Part shown: one piece after another, positions 26,413 through 33,417 of the stretch
How positions within the stretch are numbered: the first letter of the stretch is position 1
Layout of the letters: every line of letters starts with the position of its first letter
Source: Archaeoglobus sp. UBA230
GTDB taxonomy: Archaea > Halobacteriota > Archaeoglobi > Archaeoglobales > Archaeoglobaceae
Assembly: GCA_002507545.1 (NCBI GenBank)
Contig: DAVR01000020.1
Span: 1-52,772 of the forward strand
Direction: 5' to 3'
Length of the DNA: 52,772 nucleotides
The notes under the pieces: model-generated
Database searches by the model: none
Told to the model about the DNA's origin: nothing
What the model saw: the letters and a program-made list of their open reading frames with translations, nothing else
Position numbers and translations under genes: made by a program

Positions 26413-27445
26413 GGCTATCACCCTTCTTTACCGAGAGAAACGCAGAGAAAAAAGAACTGAGTATCCCAAAAACTACGTAAACGATCAGTATAAAAAGCGA
26501 CTCCGAAGAAATTTGGCCAAAAACCAGCATCACAGTGACCAGGCTCACAATCAAAGATGTAAAGAACATCGGCGATAGATATAGCGCGGACTGCAAGCAA
26601 AGATATCCTGAAGGTATACCAATCCCAAATCTCCTTACACTCGAAATAAAAAAGTCGGATTCCTTCACCACCACAACCATTGCGGCAAATACTCCTGCAT
26701 ACTTAGAGGCGATAAAGTAAGGGTTGCTTTTCACACCACTCAGATATGTTTTCAACTCCTGTAACCTCTCCTCTCTCTGATAAACTTCAACTGCCGACGA
26801 GCTTATTGTTCTAACGTAATCCTCAGCTTTTTCAGGAGAGACTTTAAGTTTTATATATGCTTCTCCATACAAAGCGTGCATGGGAAGCTTATTTGCGTAA
26901 TAATCTCTGAATTTTTCAGGGTATTCCAGAATTACATCTATGTTTCTATTGTAAGGTACTTCTACGACACCCACCACTGGGAGCGTAACGTTCCGGTCGC
27001 TGTGGATTGGTTTTAGCGTTACGATATCTCCCACATCCATACTCAATTTCTCGGCTAGATCCTTGGAGATTAGAACTCCATCCTCTTCCACTTCCCCCTT
27101 TACGATAACCGGCCGGTAATTCGTCATGTTCAATTTAGTAATCTCGCTAATCAGTATCCCCTCAACTCGTATGTCATTTAGCTTTAAATCCGTTACCAGC
27201 ACAAACACTGCGCTATCAACAAAACTCCCGTTGAAAATCTCTTTGGCAAGACTTTCGTTTATCAAAGCTGTAACCTTTAAATCATACCCCGAGTTGGCAA
27301 ATGGTGATATTTTCTCCCGAAATGATGATTCATAAGCTTCACCGAGATACAGAGAAGACAGCAATAACAAAGATAACAAAAGGGAAGTAGAAACCACTCT
27401 TTTTTTATTTCTCCTTACTTTGAAAATAAAATAAAAGTTATTCAT
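26393..27445 (-). CDS. FtsX/MacB-like ABC permease without ATPase partner
   Basis: The 350-residue protein has an N-terminal membrane segment (about 17-34), a large extracellular MacB-like domain (about 36-235: VLISKDLAEKLSMDVGDIVT is characteristic) and two or three C-terminal membrane segments from about residue 245. After the first of these, ESDFFISSVRRFGIGIPSGY corresponds to the conserved cytoplasmic REIGILRALG loop. The predicted second membrane helix looks short (KYAGVFAAMVVVV), so a small internal deletion is possible. No ABC ATPase gene is nearby. GGGGG before the ATG is the ribosome binding site, overlapping the end of the small peptide gene. Confidence 0.75.
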   Translation of the reverse strand: MNNFYFIFKVRRNKKRVVSTSLLLSLLLLSSLYLGEAYESSFREKISPFANSGYDLKVTALINESLAKEIFNGSFVDSAVFVLVTDLKLNDIRVEGILISEITKLNMTNYRPVIVKGEVEEDGVLISKDLAEKLSMDVGDIVTLKPIHSDRNVTLPVVGVVEVPYNRNIDVILEYPEKFRDYYANKLPMHALYGEAYIKLKVSPEKAEDYVRTISSSAVEVYQREERLQELKTYLSGVKSNPYFIASKYAGVFAAMVVVVKESDFFISSVRRFGIGIPSGYLCLQSALYLSPMFFTSLIVSLVTVMLVFGQISSESLFILIVYVVFGILSSFFSAFLSVKKGDSHDSGSL

Positions 27446-27455
27446 GCTAACCCCC

Positions 27456-27563
27456 TTACCGATTCAGCTCACGTACAGGTAAGCCGTTGCAAAATAACCC
27501 TGGTGCACCAACACCCGCTAACACCAATCCCACTACAACTAGACACACTACCAGCTTCCTCAT
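27456..27563 (-). CDS. Small exported peptide precursor (35 residues)
   Basis: An ATG ending at 27563 opens a 35-residue frame that begins MRKLVVCLVVVGLVLAGVG, a basic start plus a hydrophobic core like a signal peptide, and ends with a short Cys-containing tail (CNGLPVRELNR). The TAA stop lies 10 bases before the FtsX-like gene start, and both share the promoter at 27590. It is absent from typical gene calls because of its size. A secreted signal or substrate for the permease is a possible role; a leader peptide controlling the next gene is the alternative. Confidence 0.55.
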   Translation of the reverse strand: MRKLVVCLVVVGLVLAGVGAPGLFCNGLPVRELNR

Positions 27564-27589
27564 GCTGTGATATAGAGTGTGAAAGAGCT

Positions 27590-27624
27590 ATTATATCTTA
27601 CTTGAAAAAGTTGAAAAAGTTGAA
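27590..27624 (-). promoter_or_regulatory. Promoter with tandem AACTTTTTC repeats
   Basis: On the minus strand, AACTTTTTC is repeated twice without a gap (27613-27621 and 27604-27612), followed by a TATA box (GATATAATA, 27590-27598) about 30 bases before the peptide ATG. One unit is identical to the 9-mer at 4276-4284 and in the same direction relative to the nearby regulator gene. The repeats occupy the BRE-side flank of the TATA box, where binding would block transcription factor B or recruit an activator. Confidence 0.55.
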
Positions 27625-27711
27625 TGTTATCTGAAATCTTGGCTTGGTTAACTTCATCACTCTCTACAAACAAACCAATTACTTATTTAAATAGTGATGA
27701 AAACAAACAGT

Positions 27712-28488
27712 ATGAGATTTGGTTTTTTCGACTCGGATGGGCTAAAACTGAGATACTTTGAATGTGGGGAGGGTGAGCCTTTAATCCTGATACATGGGCT
27801 TGGAGAATCCATCGAAGGATGGACCTTCCAGTACGATGAGTTCTCGAAGCACTTCAGGGTTATAGCTCTCGATTTAAGGGGTTTCGGGATGTCTGACGTT
27901 CCGGAAAGTATAGCAGTTGAGGATTTTGCCAGAGACGTGAAAAACCTGATGGACTATCTTGGATTGGATAAGGCGAACCTTCTGGGTCTTTCGATGGGTG
28001 GTGTTGTCTGCTTGGAGTTCTACAGGAAATATCCTGAGATGGTGAAATCTCTGATTCTTGCAAACACGCTCCACAAACTGCCCGAGGAGGCAAAGCCGAT
28101 GTTCGAGCAGAGATTGAAGCTGCTTGAAAGCAGCCCGGATATGAGCCAGATTGCGGAGTTTATTGCGGAAATGTCTATCCACCAGGACAGGAAGGACTTG
28201 AAAGACATGGTCAGAACAATTATCAGGAAAAACAACAAGGAATTCTACGCCATGGTCACGGCAGAGATCGGCAGGGTTAACTATGAATCCCTGCTACCTC
28301 AGATTAAGGTTCCGACGCTCGTTATAGTTGCCGAGTATGACATTACAACCCCACCCGCCTTGGGTAGAGAGATTGCCCGGTTAATACCCGGCTCGAAAAT
28401 AGTGGAAGTCAGGAACTCTGCCCATCTGGCAAAGCTGGAGAATCCAGAGGAGTTCAACAGGTATGTTGTTGAATTTCTAAAAAATTAA
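27712..28488 (+). CDS. Alpha/beta hydrolase
   Basis: The 258-residue enzyme has the oxyanion-hole motif HGLGES, nucleophile Ser94 in GLSMGG, and acid and base in VAEYDITTPP and NSAHLAKLE, the complete catalytic triad of the fold. It is similar in size to esterases and the 3-oxoadipate enol-lactonase branch; the substrate cannot be assigned. I choose the ATG at 27712 because TTATTTAAAT (27683-27692) is centred about 25 bases upstream, which fits a leaderless start; ATG 27697 is the alternative. It diverges from the peptide cassette. Confidence 0.83.
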   Translation: MRFGFFDSDGLKLRYFECGEGEPLILIHGLGESIEGWTFQYDEFSKHFRVIALDLRGFGMSDVPESIAVEDFARDVKNLMDYLGLDKANLLGLSMGGVVCLEFYRKYPEMVKSLILANTLHKLPEEAKPMFEQRLKLLESSPDMSQIAEFIAEMSIHQDRKDLKDMVRTIIRKNNKEFYAMVTAEIGRVNYESLLPQIKVPTLVIVAEYDITTPPALGREIARLIPGSKIVEVRNSAHLAKLENPEEFNRYVVEFLKN

Positions 28489-28716
28489 AGCTCTGAACAC
28501 CAGTAATTGGCATTTTCCAAAAGAAGAGTGGAAGGCACGTGATAGCAGGGTTCCCTTGATCAAACATTTGAAGCGTATGTGAAACCACACAATCAGCAGG
28601 AGAAACGAGTATCATTTTTGAATTAGGCAGTTTTGTTCTGATAATTGTATGTGTGTAGTGGTTTAGTAAGGTTAAGCTAATTTTTTCAGGAAGTCTATCA
28701 ACTAAATTAAGAAACG
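28489..28716. other. Intergenic stretch, no gene seen
   Basis: I find no supported gene or RNA here. A short plus-strand frame with NWHFPKEEWKARD occurs near 28495-28580 but has no start and no recognisable continuation. Confidence 0.4.
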
Positions 28717-28917
28717 ATGATTCACAAAGTTAAAGACGACAGAGATTTATATTCGTGTTGCTACAAGGGGATTCGGAAAATGAAATCCACTGGATTTGGG
28801 AGAATTATGGGAGGAACGGATGGTTTATATATGTTTACAACAATTGGAGATAATAGAATTATCGTATTTACTAAGAGGACAATATTGCATTTACCGAAAA
28901 TGGATGTGAACACATGA
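28717..28917 (+). CDS. Small protein paired with a nuclease-like gene
   Basis: The 66-residue protein is basic, with a Cys pair (YSCCYKG) and a strand-rich C-terminal part (GLYMFTTIGDNRIIVFTKR). I do not recognise a family. Its stop overlaps the next ATG by four bases (ATGA), so the two are translated together. The base composition of the pair is lower in GC than that of the core genes nearby, which suggests an accessory unit. It could be an immunity or antitoxin partner, but nothing in the sequence proves this. Confidence 0.5.
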   Translation: MIHKVKDDRDLYSCCYKGIRKMKSTGFGRIMGGTDGLYMFTTIGDNRIIVFTKRTILHLPKMDVNT

Positions 28918-29723
28918 TTCCTGAAAACTTAAAAAAGTATGACTATCGGGAAAATCTAATAGTTGATAAAAACAATCCCATCTTAATTCAAAAGGCTTGG
29001 AGAGACCGGTTTTCGAGCGAGAGTCATTGGTGTGCAGGTTATGGTGGACAGGCGTATTTATCGAAGCCAAATAGTGAGGATGCTTTAACTTGGAATGTTT
29101 TTAGAACTCTTCAACTTTCTGGGAACCAAGGATTAAAAGTAGTATCTGATATTTTTAAAATCTCCAAAGTTGATAAAATGTTGTTTTGGGGTTGTGATGT
29201 TGAACATTATGGTGAAGAGCAGCAATTATTGAATATTTTAATTCAGACAATTGATGGTAGACATCAAGGAACGATGACCGAACCAGATTTAGTAATAATA
29301 ACCGAAAAAGAGGTTGTTTTTGTGGAATGTAAATTGAATCAGAACAGCAGCACTTCACCATGGAAAGCTCAAGGAAAAGGAGCAGAAAAAAGATTCAAGA
29401 CTTATGCAGAGATATTTCCAGAGATAAAAAGCGTTCCCGACTGGGTGACGGTATATCAACTGATTCGTCAGTACGTCTTCGCTAAATCATTGGGTGAATA
29501 TCTTAAGAAAAAACCAGTTGTAATTCCACTAATCAATGGAAAACATAAAGAAATACTGTCGCCCTACTACCTGAAAGTAAAACGAAGCCCCCTGAACAAG
29601 AAAGATATCTTTCGGGAGTTCGTTACATGGCAAGATATCTCAGAAATAATCTCAGCATACGATCTACCAAATAGAGATACCATATTAGCAAAGATAGAGG
29701 AGGCTTTAAAACATGCCAAGTGA
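28914..29723 (+). CDS. PD-(D/E)XK nuclease-like protein
   Basis: This 269-residue protein carries the core of a PD-(D/E)XK nuclease: an upstream helix with a Glu (SEDALTWNVFRTL, Glu55), then Pro124-Asp125 (TEPDLVIITE) and Glu138-Cys139-Lys140 (VVFVECKLN). The pattern PD-x12-ECK fits metal-dependent restriction-type endonucleases. The rest is not recognisable, with a Trp-rich segment near residue 150 and a Tyr-rich helical region after it. There is no methyltransferase or helicase beside it, so it may be a stand-alone defence or toxin nuclease working with the 66-residue neighbour. Confidence 0.7.
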   Translation: MIPENLKKYDYRENLIVDKNNPILIQKAWRDRFSSESHWCAGYGGQAYLSKPNSEDALTWNVFRTLQLSGNQGLKVVSDIFKISKVDKMLFWGCDVEHYGEEQQLLNILIQTIDGRHQGTMTEPDLVIITEKEVVFVECKLNQNSSTSPWKAQGKGAEKRFKTYAEIFPEIKSVPDWVTVYQLIRQYVFAKSLGEYLKKKPVVIPLINGKHKEILSPYYLKVKRSPLNKKDIFREFVTWQDISEIISAYDLPNRDTILAKIEEALKHAK

Positions 29724-29845
29724 AAATGCAACGTCCAATAGCAGACATACGATTTGGCTCCACCCTCCAAAGCCCTTCACTCAAAATATGGCTTAGCTGT
29801 CACTTAAATTAATAGGTGAAAGGGCAAAATTCGACAGGAACAGAC

Positions 29846-29861
29846 ATATATTCGAATATAT
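29846..29861. promoter_or_regulatory. Perfect 16-bp palindrome in a promoter region
   Basis: ATATATTCGAATATAT is a perfect palindrome in an AT-rich segment 40 bases before the UPF0182 ATG. It overlaps or adjoins the likely TATA region, a typical place for an archaeal repressor or a dimeric activator. No regulator gene is adjacent, so the binding protein is unknown. Confidence 0.45.
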
Positions 29862-29901
29862 ATTATTTTAGCTGAATTTATAGTCATAAAAAATAAATAT
29901 A

Positions 29902-32541
29902 ATGAAAACAAGTTTTAGAATGGAAAAAGAATTCGAAATACCGAAAAATAAGAAAGTGGTTATAGCTACATTTGCTATACTTTTGGTTTCCTTGATCATT
30001 GCCCTACATCTTTACACGGAGTTTCTCTGGTTCGAGTCTCTCAATCTCGAGTCCGTGTTCATAGCCATAGTGTATTACAAAGTTACCCTGTTTGTGACCT
30101 TTTTTGTTTCTGCTCTTGTTCTGCTCAGTCTCAATCATCTTGCACTTCAAAGAGTGAGTTATGAGTTTGGTGAATCTCTCAAACTGCCATTCTGGGTGGG
30201 TATATTACTAGCCCTAATAGTAGCTCTACTCTTTTCCAACGTTTGGCTGCAGTATGTTTACTTCACGAACTCGGTTGACTTCAACCTCAAAGATCCGATT
30301 TTTGGACTCGATGTCTCTTTCTATGTTTTCAAACTCCCATTCATCCAGACTATACTTTTCTTTTTCCTCACATTGCTATTACTTGCAATCTCAATTTCGG
30401 TAGCATACTATGTTTTCACATTCAGGTGGGAAAGTTTTGATGAATTCAAGGACAAGCTTCCTCGGATAGGGCATGTTCATATCTCTCTGCTTCTGGCTGG
30501 CATCTTCATCTTCATAGCGGCGTATTTCTACCTTGCGAGGTTTGATTTGCTGACTTCCCCACATGGGGCTGTAATGGGCGCCGGCTATACGGACGTAAAC
30601 GTAAGACTTCCTGCAATGGGATTGATTGCGATATTGTCGCTTTTCTTTGCCGTAGTAAGTGTTTATCTTGGCTATAAACGAAACGTCGCTGCAATGCCCA
30701 TACTTGTCGCCGTTCTGGTAGTTGCAATCCTTCTTTCCATTGTCGCTGTGCCTACTGTAGTTCAGAAGCTCAATGTTGAGCCAAATGAACTTCTAAAGGA
30801 GGAGGAATACATACAGTATGGTATTGATTTCACGAGATTTGCCTACGGATTAAACGTTAAGAAAATGTATTACTCTGCTGAGAACAACCTCAGCGTTGAC
30901 ACAATTGAGAGAAACCGTGGTACTATAGATAACATCAGAATCTGGGATCATAGACCGCTGCTCAGCGTTTACAGGCAGATGCAGCAGATAAGAACTTACT
31001 ATTTCATAAATGACGTTGATGTAGATCGCTATTACATTGATGGAAGATATACACAGATAATGATCACTGCAAGGGAACTTTCAACCGATTTGCTATCGCC
31101 GAGAGCAAAAACGTGGCTTAACGAGCATCTGATATTTACTCATGGCTACGGTGTTGTTGCCTCGCCGGTGAATTCTGTAACCAAGGTGGGGTTGGCCGAT
31201 CTGATAATTGAGGATATACCCCCAAAGGGAAAAATAGCTATTGAACGCCCTGAGATATACTATGGTGAGCTAACAACAAATTACGTAATCGTTAAAACAA
31301 AACAGAAGGAATTTGATTATCCGCTGGGCGAAGGAAATGTTTTGACAACTTACAATGGTTCTGGCGGAGTTAAACTCGATTCGTACTTTAAAAAACTCAT
31401 ATACGCAATAAAATTTGCCGACGTTAGTTTTCTGCTGAGCGATTACATCACAACGGAAAGCAGTTTGATGTTTCACAGGAATGTAATAGACAGAGTATCT
31501 ACAATAGCACCCTTCCTCGTGTATGACAGAGATCCTTATATGGCTGTAATAGACGGAAAGCAGTACTGGATAGTTGATTCGTATACGACTTTGGACAAGT
31601 TCCCGTACTCTGCAAGATATCCGACATTCAATTACATTCGAAATCCGGTTAAGGTCTTTGTAGACACATACAATGGAACAGCTAAGTTCTATGTTATTCA
31701 GGAAGAGCCGGTGATCAAGGTTTTGATGAAAGCATTTCCAGACCTTTTTGTGTCAGCAGATAAAATGAGTGAAGAAGAGAGGGCTCACATAAGGTATCCG
31801 GTTGATCTGTTTGAAGTTCAGGCAAATATTTACGCAACCTTCCATATGGACGATGCCAAAACGTTCTACAACCGTGAGGATGTGTGGGTGATCCCGCAGG
31901 AAATTTTGGAGGATGAGAGAATACAAATGGAACCCTACTATGTTATACTAACCCTACCCGGAAACGACGAGCCGGAGTTCTTGCTAATGCTTCCGTTTAA
32001 TCCAAAAGGAAGGGACAACATAATTGCTTGGATGGCAGCAAGATGCGATGAGAATTATGGTGAGTTAAGGCTGTATGAATTTCCGAAAGGCCAGCTGATT
32101 TATGGTCCTATGCAGATAGAGGCGAGAATAGATCAGAATGCCGAAATTTCCCAGTTATTCACACTCTGGGGGCAGGTTGGGTCGAAGGTCATCAGGGGTA
32201 ATTTGCTTGTTATTCCCATAGAGAACTCGATACTGTACATTGAGCCAATCTATCTGAGAGCTGTAAATGCCCAGATTCCAGAGCTCAGAGGTGTTATAGT
32301 TGTTTACAGTGATGTACTGGCAATGAGACCAACACTTGACGAGGCTTTGATAACTGTATTTGGTGAGGAAGTCTCTGAAATCGTTGAAGAAGAGAGCGTT
32401 AAGGATCTTGTGAAGCAATTGGTTGAGCTTTACGACAGGGCGAGAGAGGAGGCAGGAGCTGGTAACTGGACTGGGTTTGGTGAGTACATTGAAAGGCTTG
32501 GGGACACCATTAGCAAGCTAAACCAGACTGCGGGGCGTTAA
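29902..32541 (+). CDS. UPF0182-family membrane protein
   Basis: The 879-residue protein has about seven hydrophobic segments in the first 300 residues (LWFESLNLESVF after the first is a family hallmark), then a large extracytoplasmic domain. Conserved family blocks are visible: SPHGAVMGAGYTDVNVRLPA, IRIWDHRPLLSVYRQMQQIR and YTQIMITARELS. Length is normal for UPF0182 (COG1615), whose function is unknown. The C-terminal 60 residues form an acidic helix. The ATG at 29902 lies close behind an AT-rich element; a second ATG 12 codons on (MEKEFEIP) is possible. It stands alone. Confidence 0.88.
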   Translation: MKTSFRMEKEFEIPKNKKVVIATFAILLVSLIIALHLYTEFLWFESLNLESVFIAIVYYKVTLFVTFFVSALVLLSLNHLALQRVSYEFGESLKLPFWVGILLALIVALLFSNVWLQYVYFTNSVDFNLKDPIFGLDVSFYVFKLPFIQTILFFFLTLLLLAISISVAYYVFTFRWESFDEFKDKLPRIGHVHISLLLAGIFIFIAAYFYLARFDLLTSPHGAVMGAGYTDVNVRLPAMGLIAILSLFFAVVSVYLGYKRNVAAMPILVAVLVVAILLSIVAVPTVVQKLNVEPNELLKEEEYIQYGIDFTRFAYGLNVKKMYYSAENNLSVDTIERNRGTIDNIRIWDHRPLLSVYRQMQQIRTYYFINDVDVDRYYIDGRYTQIMITARELSTDLLSPRAKTWLNEHLIFTHGYGVVASPVNSVTKVGLADLIIEDIPPKGKIAIERPEIYYGELTTNYVIVKTKQKEFDYPLGEGNVLTTYNGSGGVKLDSYFKKLIYAIKFADVSFLLSDYITTESSLMFHRNVIDRVSTIAPFLVYDRDPYMAVIDGKQYWIVDSYTTLDKFPYSARYPTFNYIRNPVKVFVDTYNGTAKFYVIQEEPVIKVLMKAFPDLFVSADKMSEEERAHIRYPVDLFEVQANIYATFHMDDAKTFYNREDVWVIPQEILEDERIQMEPYYVILTLPGNDEPEFLLMLPFNPKGRDNIIAWMAARCDENYGELRLYEFPKGQLIYGPMQIEARIDQNAEISQLFTLWGQVGSKVIRGNLLVIPIENSILYIEPIYLRAVNAQIPELRGVIVVYSDVLAMRPTLDEALITVFGEEVSEIVEEESVKDLVKQLVELYDRAREEAGAGNWTGFGEYIERLGDTISKLNQTAGR

Positions 32542-32643
32542 CGTCTCCAGTTGTGTTTCTGGGACACACTCTCCGTGAACTTCGACCCATGAAACTCAAG
32601 AACTACACTTAAGATTTTATATTTTGAGTCTAACTTTATTGGT

Positions 32644-33312
32644 ATGTTTGTAATCCAGGACAAGAAATACTACAACAAATTTGGGGTCTTCAGAAATAGA
32701 ACCGACGCTGGAAACAAGCTTGCTGATTTAATTGTGCGACACCTCGATGTGGATGCAGATAAAACGGATGTAGTTGCGATACCAGCAGGAGGAGTCCCCG
32801 TAGCTTCGGCAATGGCTAAAAAAATCGGTTTGAAGTTGAAAGTATTGTTGGTATCGAAAATCCTATTTCCGTGGACGACCGAGGCTGGTTTTGGTGCACT
32901 AAGCATGTTCGGCGAGTTTGAGCTGAATGAGAGTGCAGTTCACCACTACAAGCTTAGTGATGAAGTCGTTAAGGAGCAGATAAAGAAGACTGAAGAAAAA
33001 ATCGCAAAAAGGCTGGAGATGATTCCTGAAGAATGTTTAATTGGGGAGGGGAACGAGTTGGCATTCCTCGTTGACGATGGCTTGGCGTCTGGATATACAA
33101 TGCTGGTGGCTTTAAAGAGTGCGAGAAGATTTTACGATAAAATCTACGTTGCCGTTCCCACAGCTTCTTCACATGCAGTTGATCTGGTTTCTGGAAAATG
33201 TGACGGCGTCTTCTGCATAAACCTGAGAGACATTTATCCCTATGCGGTCGCTGACGCTTACTTAGAGTGGCACGATGTCAGCGATGAGGAAATGTTAGAA
33301 TTTTTAAAATAA
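32644..33312 (+). CDS. Phosphoribosyltransferase-family protein
   Basis: The 222-residue protein has the type I phosphoribosyltransferase fold with VVAIPAGGVPVA near residue 40 and the PRPP-binding loop FLVDDGLASGYT near 140, where two acidic residues and the glycine loop are intact. Its size and the RTDAGNKLADL start match the group often annotated as putative PRTases of unknown substrate, not a nucleobase enzyme. The gene starts about 100 bases after the UPF0182 gene and is followed by a strong hairpin. Function beyond the fold is unassigned. Confidence 0.8.
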   Translation: MFVIQDKKYYNKFGVFRNRTDAGNKLADLIVRHLDVDADKTDVVAIPAGGVPVASAMAKKIGLKLKVLLVSKILFPWTTEAGFGALSMFGEFELNESAVHHYKLSDEVVKEQIKKTEEKIAKRLEMIPEECLIGEGNELAFLVDDGLASGYTMLVALKSARRFYDKIYVAVPTASSHAVDLVSGKCDGVFCINLRDIYPYAVADAYLEWHDVSDEEMLEFLK

Positions 33313-33386
33313 TTGGATTCTATTGTACAAATTTAACAAATCGCTGACCATTAAAGACTCCGAGAATGCTAATCTCGTAACCTCTG

Positions 33387-33414
33387 CTGAAACCTCCTAG
33401 TCCTCAGGTTTCAG
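33387..33414. terminator. Hairpin between convergent genes
   Basis: A perfect 9-bp inverted repeat (CTGAAACCT / AGGTTTCAG, 10-base loop) lies between the convergent PRTase and P-type ATPase genes and is followed by T-rich sequence on the plus strand (33428-33440). A second smaller inverted repeat, CGAGA/TCTCG, is at 33361-33377. A bidirectional transcript end is the simplest reading; archaeal termination depends mainly on T tracts, so the hairpin may serve RNA stability. Confidence 0.5.
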
Positions 33415-33417
33415 AGT

